Source of the DNA: Plasmodium relictum
Taxonomy: Eukaryota > Apicomplexa > Aconoidasida > Haemosporida > Plasmodiidae
Length of the DNA: 64,000 nt
Assembly (NCBI RefSeq): GCF_900005765.1
Contig: NC_041680.1
Location: 248,001-312,000 of the forward strand
Direction of reading: 5' to 3'
Positions 35,870 to 47,400 of this stretch are shown one piece after another. Each line of letters begins with the position of its first letter. Positions within the stretch are counted from its first letter, which is position 1. Position numbers and translations under genes: made by a program. The notes beneath the pieces were generated by a model. The model was not told the origin of the DNA. It ran no database searches and saw only the letters and a program-made list of their open reading frames with translations.

Positions 35870-36533
35870 CCTTTATTAAATTCTTCTCATAAATTAAAAT
35901 GATCCTTTTAAATTTCTTTATTATAATTATTTACCAGCATATTTTGTAAATTTATTTCATTTATATATACATAAATAGAACGGTAATTTATGAAACACTA
36001 AAAATTAAACTTCAAGAAATAATGATCATATGAATATAATTAAAGCAATGTGTAATAAAAAGAAAAAAAAAAAGTTTAAATAAAAAAGCATATAAATATA
36101 TTAATCCAGCATTAAAGTGAAATATAAAATAAAATGAATCTAAGAAATATCGTATGTGATAAAGAAAAAATAAAATATGAACCTTTTGTAACACTGAAAT
36201 TATGAACACAAAAAATTATTTTAGGGAAGTTCTAAAAGTTTTAAAAAAAGATACATTATTATTTTATATATTTTTTAAATAAATAATAATGAGTTATTAT
36301 GTTTAAAGAAAAAAAAAAAGTTCATAATGAAAATAATTTTTGAGAAAAATTTATTCTTGTACATAAAATACACAAAAAAAAAAAAAAAAAAAATGAATGT
36401 GTTGAATTAATACTTTCAAAAAAAAAAAAAAAAAAATACATGATACATTTTTTATTTTTATAGATTAAAAATAACATCATATATGCAAATGATTAATATA
36501 TATTTATAATAAAATCAATTTAAGAATATGAAA
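35870..36533. other. Intergenic region upstream of MRE11
   Basis: About 660 bases between two minus-strand genes. A 65-codon frame at 36012-36209 (minus) is hydrophobic AT noise. No motif was recognised. Confidence 0.55.
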
Positions 36534-37739
36534 TTATTTACGAAAAAATTTAAGAGGAGGAAAAAAGTGGTATGTTGAGAAATATATTTTATAAATATTA
36601 ATTGTATGTATTGTTTTTAAAGAAATATAAATAATAAATATAAGAGGAAAAAAAAGTATATTTTTTTTTATTTTAGGTATATTTTCTTTATTTGAGTAAT
36701 ATAATAGTATAAATAATAATACATTTATTACTAAAATCAGAAATGAAAAGATAAAGCCTTCATATATATATTGAGTATTTGTTGAACGGTATATATATTT
36801 TTGAAAGATGGTTTCAATACTTTTATCTTTGTTATATGCATCTGAATTATTAATTAAGCAATGAAAAATTCCACTTAGGCAAATCAAGTAAAGGATATAT
36901 GAGCAAATATATATTATAACATTGTATTTTTCTAATAACAAAACAAAAAAGTATAAAAATGTAAATATAATGATTATTAAACCTGTTATAATTAATCTCT
37001 TTTTGTGAGAAAACTTATCATGTAGTATAATTTTATTTCTATTATGTAAATTAATAAATTCTATGAAGTATTTTTGAATAATTTGATTATTTAATTCTTT
37101 TTTCTTTTGATCTATTTGTTTAATATCTTTTATGTAATATTCTAACATAAAATTTTTTCTAATCTTAGAAGAATAATTAAAATTATTAAAAGTGTTGTTA
37201 TTTATGTATACAAATTCTGGTAAATTGTAAATCATATGAATATATTTTAAAGGTCTGTTATTATATTTATTGAAATTTAATAAAAAAAAGAAAACTGGTT
37301 TTATTAAATGGTTGTTATCATTATATTTTTCTTTATCATGTTCATTTGAAAAGTTTTCATTATATAAAAAAATATTATCTAAAGTTATTTTTTTGGCAAC
37401 TTCATTAAATAATTCTAATAAAATAAAACTTTTTTTATCAAACTTTGAAGTAATATTATTACTATCCACATCGATTAAAAATAATACACAATCATAATCA
37501 TCTGTTTTATTTAAAACATAATCAACATAATCATTTAATGTTATTTCATGTACATACATAAATAAATGTTTTATATTTTCTCCTGCATTTTTGTGTGTTT
37601 CATTCACATGTAATTTTATTTTTTTATTTATTAATTTTTTTAATTTCGTTAATTTTCCGTCTTCATCAAAACAATAAATTTTTTTAATTAAATAAATTAT
37701 TACAAAAAAGAACACGTATTTTTTTAAATATATATTCAT
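36534..37739 (-). CDS. OST3/OST6-like oligosaccharyltransferase subunit
   Basis: A single exon of 401 residues. The order of parts is that of the OST3/OST6 (N33/TUSC3) family: signal peptide (1-23, ending IYC), a lumenal thioredoxin-like region (about 55-180, with DYDCVLFLIDVDSN and a NRPLKYIHMIYNLPEFVYI segment) and four C-terminal membrane spans (about 249-269, 272-297, 328-348, 361-379) with SGIFHCLI at the end of span 2. The family helps STT3 glycosylate Cys-rich substrates in the ER through a CXXC redox motif. No CXXC is present here; the expected position carries KFDKKS. So this could be a structural subunit without redox function. The assignment rests on architecture and short local similarity, not on a search. 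It lies 3' of eIK2, head to tail on the same strand. Confidence 0.65.
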   Translation of the reverse strand: MNIYLKKYVFFFVIIYLIKKIYCFDEDGKLTKLKKLINKKIKLHVNETHKNAGENIKHLFMYVHEITLNDYVDYVLNKTDDYDCVLFLIDVDSNNITSKFDKKSFILLELFNEVAKKITLDNIFLYNENFSNEHDKEKYNDNNHLIKPVFFFLLNFNKYNNRPLKYIHMIYNLPEFVYINNNTFNNFNYSSKIRKNFMLEYYIKDIKQIDQKKKELNNQIIQKYFIEFINLHNRNKIILHDKFSHKKRLIITGLIIIIFTFLYFFVLLLEKYNVIIYICSYILYLICLSGIFHCLINNSDAYNKDKSIETIFQKYIYRSTNTQYIYEGFIFSFLILVINVLLFILLYYSNKENIPKIKKNILFFPLIFIIYISLKTIHTINIYKIYFSTYHFFPPLKFFRK

Positions 37740-38491
37740 CCTGTTTTTGTTTTTTATATTTTTTTATAGAAGACTTCATTTGCAATTTTTTTTCTAAGTA
37801 TCTTAGTTTTTTTTCTTTATTTTACTTCCGTATTAAAATAATAATTACTTTTCTTTTTAATATTTGCAGCACTATTTCCTTTTTTTTTTAAATTTAAATA
37901 ATACAATACTTATCTATATATTTTACTTAAAAAATTTTTATATGATAATATAAAAGTAAAATTTTCTTTTGAAGTTTCACAAAAAAAAAAAAAAAAAACT
38001 TTAAAATGAAATTTAATTTTTTGAGAAAAAAAAAATCGTCCTTTTAAAAAAAAATTTATTTAAAATATTATACAAAACTTTCACAATAAAACATAAGTGA
38101 ATCATAAATATTAATTTTGTAAAATAAAAAATTAATTTTTTAATAAAATATTAAAAAAAAATTATATTTAAATTATTTTGTAAAATAGTAAAAGGGAAAC
38201 ATATTTACAAGTTTTAAAAAAGAATATTAAAAAAAAAAAAAGAAAAAGAGGAAAGGTAAATTAAAAATTGTTCGTTTTATATTTAAGTATAAATATATTA
38301 TATATAAATATATATTTAAACATTGCTAAAAATAGAAAAAAATTAGATAACTTGAACACTTAATGTGTAAACATATATATATATATTTTTTCTTAAATAC
38401 TGAAAAATTTTTAAAATATTTTATATAAATAACATAAAAATATAGTGGATATGAAAAAAGTAAAATACATCTTTTTAAAGAAAAAAACAAA
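37740..38491. other. Intergenic region between eIK2 3' end and the OST3/6-like gene
   Basis: About 750 bases of homopolymers and TA-rich sequence, no coding signal. It contains the 3' UTR of eIK2 and the promoter of the OST3/6-like gene. Confidence 0.6.
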
Positions 38492-41400
38492 TCATTTGTT
38501 GAAATAAAACACGTTACCTACAGTTAATATTCTGTTATATAAATCTTCAGAAGTTAATCTAGATTTGTAATCTAGGGATAATAAATTTTTACATAATTTT
38601 GCTACATTTGGATGTTTTTTAATTAACAAATCAGGTAAAATTCTTTGTCTAGCATTACATAAAATTTTTGTTCTCTCCATATTTGTTTCAGTTATAGTAA
38701 AAAGATCAACTATAATTAAACCGAGAGAAAACATATCAACTGCTTTTGTATATTTATGTTCAATTAATTGTTCAGGAGCTGAATACATTTTTGTTCCTAT
38801 TCCTTGAGTATGATAAGATTCTTTTTCATCCTTCAAGTTGAAATTTGATTTTTCTGATATTTTTATCTGATAATTATAGTCATAAAATTCTTTCTTCTTT
38901 GCTTGTTTATTTTTGAACATTTTATTATTATTAATGTTTCCAAGCAAGTGAAAATCATATTCTTTTAAGTTATTTCTTTTGTTTTGGAATTTACTATTTT
39001 TATTGTATCTTGTCAAAGAATTAGGTAAAAATGTTTTTTCTGTAGTGCAATAACAATAAGAACTTTTCTCATTAATTTTCTTATCTTTATCATTCTTCTC
39101 CATTTTATTATTATCTAATACACTATTAGTATAGTTTCTTTTTGTAGAAATCATAAAAAGATTCTTCATATTATCACATTTTATTAACTTATTAACGTTT
39201 ATGCCATTATTATGATTCTCAACAAAAGTGTTTATATTTGCGTTAATAACAGTCTTATCACATAAATTTTTATCATAAGAAATAATTTTTTTACTATTCT
39301 TGACTTTTTTAAACGTAAAGGTTTCATTTATTATGTTTTCATTTTCTCTAAATACTTTATTAATGCTATTTCTATCATCATTTTTAATAGGGAAATTATT
39401 TTTGAAATGTTTATGTGTAAATGATTTTGTATTATCTATTTTATTGTAAAATTCAATTGATTTTCCAAAATTGTTTAAAATTTTTAACTTTTTTAATTTA
39501 TTTAACTTACTTGATATATGTAGCATACTTGTTCTATTTCTTTTATTGGATTTATTTAATTTAATTAGTTCTTCTGATTTATTCAGTTTTTCTGAGTTGC
39601 TAGACTCTTCTGATTTATCTAACTCAGAAGAATGATTTAACATTTTATTTTGCAAATTATCAAAGCATTTATAATTTGATAAACGCTTTTTTTTAACGTC
39701 TCTCATAAATCTTTTAAAAATATGTTTATTTAAGTAATAAATTACTTTTTTTCTTGCTAAATAAGATAATGAAAAATTGTTATTTTCTTCTTTTTTTTTT
39801 TTTTTATTCTTGTTAAATTTGCTATTTACGTTTTTCTTTTTTATTATACTTTCATTTGAATTAATATGTATGCTACTTTCAAAATTGGTTTTATTTATGC
39901 TATGAATCTTGTTAGTATATGAATATTCTTTTGAACATGAATTAATTTTTCTTGCATCTAAATAATCATATGAAGCTAAACCGAAATCACCTATTTTAAC
40001 AATATTGTTATCACAAATAAAAATATTAGAAGGCTTTAAATCACGATGCATGATATTGTTTTTGTGAATATAATGTAATCCTATTATTATCATGTGGATT
40101 ATTTCTTGATTTCTTTTAAAATTAATATATGTTCTCCTATTAATATAATTTTCTAAAGTATTGTTACAATATTCCATCCTTATATATAAATTAAACTTAT
40201 ATTTCATATTTTTTTTTAAATTATGTTTATTATTATTGTTATTTATTTTTACAGAAAAAGAAGTGAAATTATTATTTTTATAATTTTCGTGTTTTAATAA
40301 ATTAAAATTTTTTTCCTTTCCACTTAACTTACTTAATATTTTCATATGTATATGATTAATGTTTTTATTACTATCATTTTGCACATACCTCTCATAACAG
40401 TTGTAATGATTAATTTCATTATTATCCATATAACTGAAGCATTTTCCAATATTATTACCTTTCTTATTATCCTTATGCTTATGTTTATCACTAATGTTAT
40501 AATTATAATATTTACTAGTACTGTAACTTTTATTTTTGTATGTAGGATTATTATCATTACAGTTATAATCACTTTTATTTAAGTAAAAACAATGTATATT
40601 TTTCAGTGTACAATTCATTTGTCTTATTGCATTAAAACAGTTAAGAAGAAAAAAATAATACTTAAAGTACTCGTAAATTACACCATTTTGAAAAAAATAA
40701 TTATCCATTAAAGAGGAACGTGAATGCCCTTGAACATTTAAAAAGTCATCTTTATAAAAATATTTATTTTCACATAAAATTTTTTTTTTTTTTTTTATTT
40801 TGTTATTCATTTGATAAAATCTTAAAGGATAATAAACATTTTTTTTATCATTCATTTTATCAAAGGAAAAAATATGAGTTGCAACATTTAAAAGAAAAAT
40901 TTTCATATTATTTTTTTTAATTACTTGATTATTTAAATATGAATTAAAAAATGTAATATTTTTCTTTCTCTTTTTACTTATTCCATTTCCCTTTTTTGTT
41001 AGTTTCTTTGCAAAATGAAAAATTTTCATCTTCATGTTAGGCATTTTATTATTAATATACACAATCTGTTTTTTTTTGATAATTTTTTTTTTTATATTAT
41101 AAAGCTTTTTCAACTTAAAATTATACGAGATAATATTCTTTGTGCTTATTAATTTTTGATTATAATAAAAATTATTTTTTTTATTTTGATTAATGTGGCA
41201 TAAATAATAATTATAATAATTTTCAAGAAATCTCTTATTATTAAAAAAAAAATCTTCGTTTGAAATATTTTTTAATTTTTCATTGAATTCTAAATTTAGA
41301 GTATTGAAGACATTATTATTATTAATTGAACTAGCATCGTATATCGTATTCTCATGTTGATTTCTTATAAGAAATTTTTTTTTATAATTGGTTTTATTTA

Positions 41401-44400
41401 AGAAATGATTTTTGTAAAAAATTTTAATATACTCTATACAAAAAAGTACATATTTCATCTTTTCTCTTTTAAATAAATTATAATACATATTATTCATTAA
41501 ACTTAATTTCAAAATATTGTAGATATGATTAAAATCATTCATTAAATTCATAAGAAAAATTAATTTAATATGAGTTATTTCCATTTTAGGTAATCTAGAA
41601 ATATCTCCATTTTTTTTTAATAAACTATTGTCATTTATATATTGGTCTTGAATTAAAGTTTTCTGATTTTGTATATTATCAAAATTTCTTGATGATTCTT
41701 CTTGATGTGATATTTCACTATTAATTCTCGTAAAATATTTGAACGAATTAGAATTTTTTAAATCTAAGGAAGAACTAAAATTTTTATTAGTTTTCATATA
41801 TTTTCTTTTATTTTTTTTCAGAATTTTCAATAATATATTATTATTATCAAAAGCATATATTTTTGTTTTTTTATCTAAATTTTTTGATTTTAAATTAGAA
41901 TTTCTCTTTATTTGGCAAATTTTCTTTATTATTTTTTTTGGTTTAAACTTTGCTTTGTTTTTATAATAACTTAGAGAATTTATTTTTTCAAAAAAAATGT
42001 ATACTTTTTTCTTTTTTTTTATTCTATTATTATTCTTCATTTTTTTTTTACAAAAATTTCTCTTATAAAATTTTAATTTTTTCTTATATGATGAGTCGTT
42101 AAAGGAGCAAGTGGTGTTATACATCAGTTCATAATTTTTAATTGAGTCGATATCAATAGAATGAAACATAATATTTTTACTATAATTTATATCAAAATAT
42201 TCATATTTTAATTCATTATTAGTCTTTATTTCATCAGAATAAAGATGTGTTATATTTTTCTTTAAATTATTCCCTTTTATAATTCCATTATCTAAACTAT
42301 TATTTGAATTACTTAATACTTTTTTTATCATATTAGTTTCTAAAATGCTCAAACCATTGCTATTATCATAATTATTAAATTGTATTTTACTATGTTTGTT
42401 ACATTTATTTTTATTATGTGTATTGTAATATAAATCAGTTTTATTTCTCAAAAGTGAAGATTCATTTGAGGGATTTTTAACCAATAGCTCCCTTTTTAAG
42501 AGTTCTAATGTTTTATAATTTTTTTTTAAACTTGAAGAAAAACACTTATCAATATATTTATCATTATTATTTTCTTTTTTAACTTGAATGTGTTCATTAA
42601 GTTGATCAAAGTTATAATTATTACACGTATCATAATTACAATTAAAATTATTAACACTATTTGATTTATTGACTTTATTAGATGTATTATAAAAATTCTT
42701 ATTATTATTATTACTGAATAAAAAAAATTTCAGTGAATTGCTAATAGAAGATTTACCGTATATATCATGGTCATTCTGACTAAATCTATTTTTTAAAGAA
42801 GCATAATTGATAATTTTTTCGTTTACAACCTGACTTCGCATTTTAATATAGCAACATGAAGAAATATTTCTTCGCTTTCTTTTATAAATATGGTGACATG
42901 CTTTAATATAGTTAAGATTTGTATTTTTTTTTTTTATTCCATTATTTTTTAATACAATTTTTCTTTTTTTCTTATTTTTTATTTTTTTCTCTTCGTTATT
43001 ACTACTGTTTTCAAAAATTATTTTAAAGTCTTCATTTTCACTAGAATATTGAATATTTTCAAAAAAGTGCTGAATTTTTTTTTTTTTTAATTTTTCGTTC
43101 TTCCATTTTTCTAAAAATACCGTACTCTCATTCAATACTTGCACTTTTTTTTTTTCAGAATTATGAATAATATTTTTTTTTTTTTTATTTTTATGTTTAT
43201 CATTAAAGTTATAATTATTTTTCTTTAATTTCATTTTATTATATTCACATTTGTTTGAAGTATTAATCTCATTAAAGAGTATTTTTAAAAATGTATGGTA
43301 TTTTTTTTTTTTTTTTAAACTATTGATATATATTTTTTTAATATGCTGAATATTATCATTATTTATATTTGTTATATTACTATTATTTTTTTTGTATTCT
43401 TTAGTATAATCACTAAGCATCTGACAAAAATTAAAACTATTATACCTGTGAATTTTCATATGATACATATCAAAAATATTAAAATACTGAAAAGAATATT
43501 TCTTGTCTTTTAAAATATTTAATATGAAATATTTTTCCTTTTTTTTATAAATAATTCTTGTAACTTTAATATAAAAAAATTTAGTCTTCATACAACTTTT
43601 AATTATATTATTAATAAAATATTTATCATCTAACTTTTTTTGATTTCTTTTTAAAATGCATTTTCTTTTACTCGTATCTGTTTTAAATAAACTATTGTGT
43701 TTAATTATAGCCCATTTTTTTTTACTTATTTTAAATGAAACAGACTTGTAAAATGAATGTTTCCTATTTTTGCTTAATAAGTAATTTTTTAAATACTTTT
43801 TTTTTATAAAACTAATATTCCTTTCAAATATTAAGGGATAATAATCAAGAAGTAAAATGGTTTTACTATATTTCTGGAAACATTCCTTAAGCATATTGTA
43901 ATAGTATATTTGCAAATAATTACTTGATTTTTTAAAAATATTATAACATATATGGTTATTGTTATACCTGAATTTCTTAAAATTATTATTATTTTTATAA
44001 TAAGAACCTTTTATATTAATATTTGAATTGTTATGATATAAAATATTTTTAAAAATTAGTAAAGGATTACTAACAAATAAATCACTACTAATAGATTTTA
44101 TATTAAAAATTATATCTAAATTTGTTTTTCTAGTAATAGCTATATTTATTAATAATGGCAAAGAATATATATTTTTGTTATTTAAATTTTTATATTTTTT
44201 TATTTTAGTTAAGAAATACATATAGTATATGAAATAATTATTAAAATTGATAATAAATAAATTATTTATTACTTCTTCCTCATTCAATGATAAATATACC
44301 TGTTCATTTTTTTTTATAAATATGTTTGTTATCAAATTGCTACAATTTAAAAAGTTAATTATATTTGTAATTAAAAAATTATGATGATAAGTAGTAATTT

Positions 44401-47400
44401 TGTTTTTACTTAATATGTTATAATTAAATAATTTAGTTCTATTTTCGTTTGAATTTTTATAATAATTATGTTTTAATTCATTCATAAAAATATTTTTCTT
44501 TATGTCTTTTTCCTTTACTCCATGAAATAGAATTATTCTCTTTTTAAATTCTTGAATAATCGTTTTTATTTTTTCATTTTTTTTTTTTTTTTTTCCATTT
44601 GTTAAAATAGGTAAAAATGGGATACTAACAAATTCCTTAAGAATGTTTTGATTAATAATTTTAACTATTTCGTAATAATTGTAAAAATGAATAATAAAAA
44701 TAAAAAAATTATTTAGTTCATCCATTAAATTATTTTTAATATTCGTATTATGATATATGTTATATAAATTAAATATATTACTTTCATTTTTTAAAAAGTT
44801 ATTATTTCTCATAAAATAATACAGGTTATGCTTAAATAAATTAACGTAATAACCTCCTTCGTCACGCTTTAAATGATTTAAATATTTTTCTTCTATGAAA
44901 CAAAGTAATATGATTATATTAATTTCATAATGTTTAATTTTACTTAAGAGAATATTATAAAATCTTAATAAATAAATTTTATAACATTTTATACAAGAAA
45001 TATAAAAGACATTATTCGTATTTTTTTGTTTACATAATTTGTATTTGCTGTTCTTATAATATTTTCTAAAACTTTTATTAAAGATATAAAAATTTTTAAA
45101 AAACTTTAGTGTGAATATAACGAATAATTCAACATATATATTATATATTAAAATATTTTTGTTCATAATATTTAATAAATTATTATAATTATTATATTCA
45201 CAAATGTTATCAAAATAATGGTTATTTACTTTGAAAATAGAACTAAACATATAATAGTAAAATATTTTCCTTTTATTAAAACAAATGTTTTCTACATGTA
45301 CACCTGAAAAATAACAATTTTTTGTAATTTTTTGAAAAAGACAATTTTTATCTTTAATACTATATATAATATATAAATTTAGGAAATACCTATTACCGTA
45401 GGTATTTCTTTGAATTTTAACTGTCAATAAATAATTATAAATAACTGATACTTTATAAAGTAAATCAAAAAGAAACCTCAAACTTTTTCTTTTGAAATAT
45501 TTTTTAACATTGTTTCTAGAAAAAAACAACTTTAATTTTTTACAATTCAGTAGATAATATTTTTCGTCTTGTTTACTCATAAGTGAATTACAAAATTTAA
45601 AGAAAGTATCCATCTTATTATTTTCTATAAGAAATTTTTTTTTATTTTTGTTCTTTATACCTAAATTTGATTTCAGATAAAGTAAAAAATATATCTTTTG
45701 ATAAATATCGTTAAAAATATTACATTGGTGATATGCACTTCTTTCATATTCAGGAAATTTGTTAAAAAAAATTAAGGTAATACAATAAATCAAATTGCAA
45801 TGCATTGTTTCGAATATGTTTATATTTTTACTATTCTTCTTATTAGAATTATTTATTGGTGTATTATTTATACTTTGTTTGAGTTTCATACCATTAATAT
45901 TTTTTAAATTATTGTGTTTCTGATTAAAATTCATCATACTTAATATTTCTTTTTTATTTTCAAGACTGTTTGTACAGTATTCCTTTTCTCCTTTTTTTAT
46001 TTTATTATCAAGTGAATTATTATTACATTGCATTTTGAATAAAACATATTTCACTTCATTTTTCTTGTGATATGTATTCATTTTATAAAGCGAGCTAGTA
46101 TTTATATATGTTAAACAATTCTGAGAATTATTTGTATCATATATATTATTTTGAATTTCTTTATTTTCGTATTTATATACATTTTTTTTTTTTTTCATTA
46201 AAATTCTTTTCTTGTTAACATTTATGTACTCTTTTTTTAGTAGTCTATTTTTTATTAAGTTGTTTTTTTCTAAATTAATTTTATTATTACTACTATTATT
46301 TATGTTACCGTTTTCTAAATAACCATCCTTAATTTTATTATAATCATTATAAATTATAACTGTCTTATCTTTTATCTTTTTTAGATGTCTTATGTTATTA
46401 TTATTATACGATAATTTGTCAAATTCACTAAAAATATTTTTTGAGTTATTTCTTATTAATTCCAAAAATCTTTCGTTTTTATAAATTTGATTACTGAAAA
46501 TTCTTTTTATAAATTGTTTTTTTGTTAAAGTTATTTTTTCATCATGACTGAAAATACTATTAAAAAAGTAATTGTTATAATATGCATCAATTTTATGGAT
46601 AGGTATTTTCCTTTTTTTCATAATATTCTCGTTTATAATAATTTTTAGTTCGTGCATAAAATATGTATCGTCATATTTAAATCTGATAAATTTTTTTTGA
46701 TCAATAAAATCATTTTTTAAGGGAACATTAAACGGTCTTTTAATATTTTTATTATTATTTATTGTATTTTTTAAATTATTTTTTTTAATAGGATTATAAA
46801 AAAAATTTTCCTTTAAGTTATTTTCATATTTAATTATAGGGTTGATTAAATTCCAATTTAGTATATCCTTATTAATACTTTTGCTATAATGTTTTCTATC
46901 GTTCATATTATGAAAGTAATTAAAATTATATTCTCTAATATATGCATTTTTAATATTATTTTCATTTTTATCAATGAAGTATGAATAATAATCATTACTA
47001 CAATTAAAATTATTATTGTTATCATCATTTTCATTTCCTGTATAACTTAAACAGCTTTTATATTTTTCTGTTTTCTTCATCGTTTTGTGATGGTACAATT
47101 TACTTTCGTAGTCCTCTTTTTTTAATACACTATTATATTTTAATTTATTTTGCAATATTAACTCATTTATTCTATTCCATTTCTTAATATTTATAAAATT
47201 TGTATTTTTTACATTATTTATGGATCTATTTCTTATTATATTATAAAATGCTACCACATATTTTAATACACTACATATATTTTGTTGAATTTTACTTATA
47301 ATACGAACTTTTCTACTTTTTAATATTTTAAATAAAACTAATAAATATATTCTTATTAATCTTTCTTGATAATTTATATTTATTAAAAACATGTTTTTTG

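Noticed and set aside
40342-40582. Two overlapping 76-78 codon frames inside eIK2
   Set aside because: Alternative frames of an Asn/Tyr-rich part of the eIK2 insert; the eIK2 frame is open through them and longer by far.
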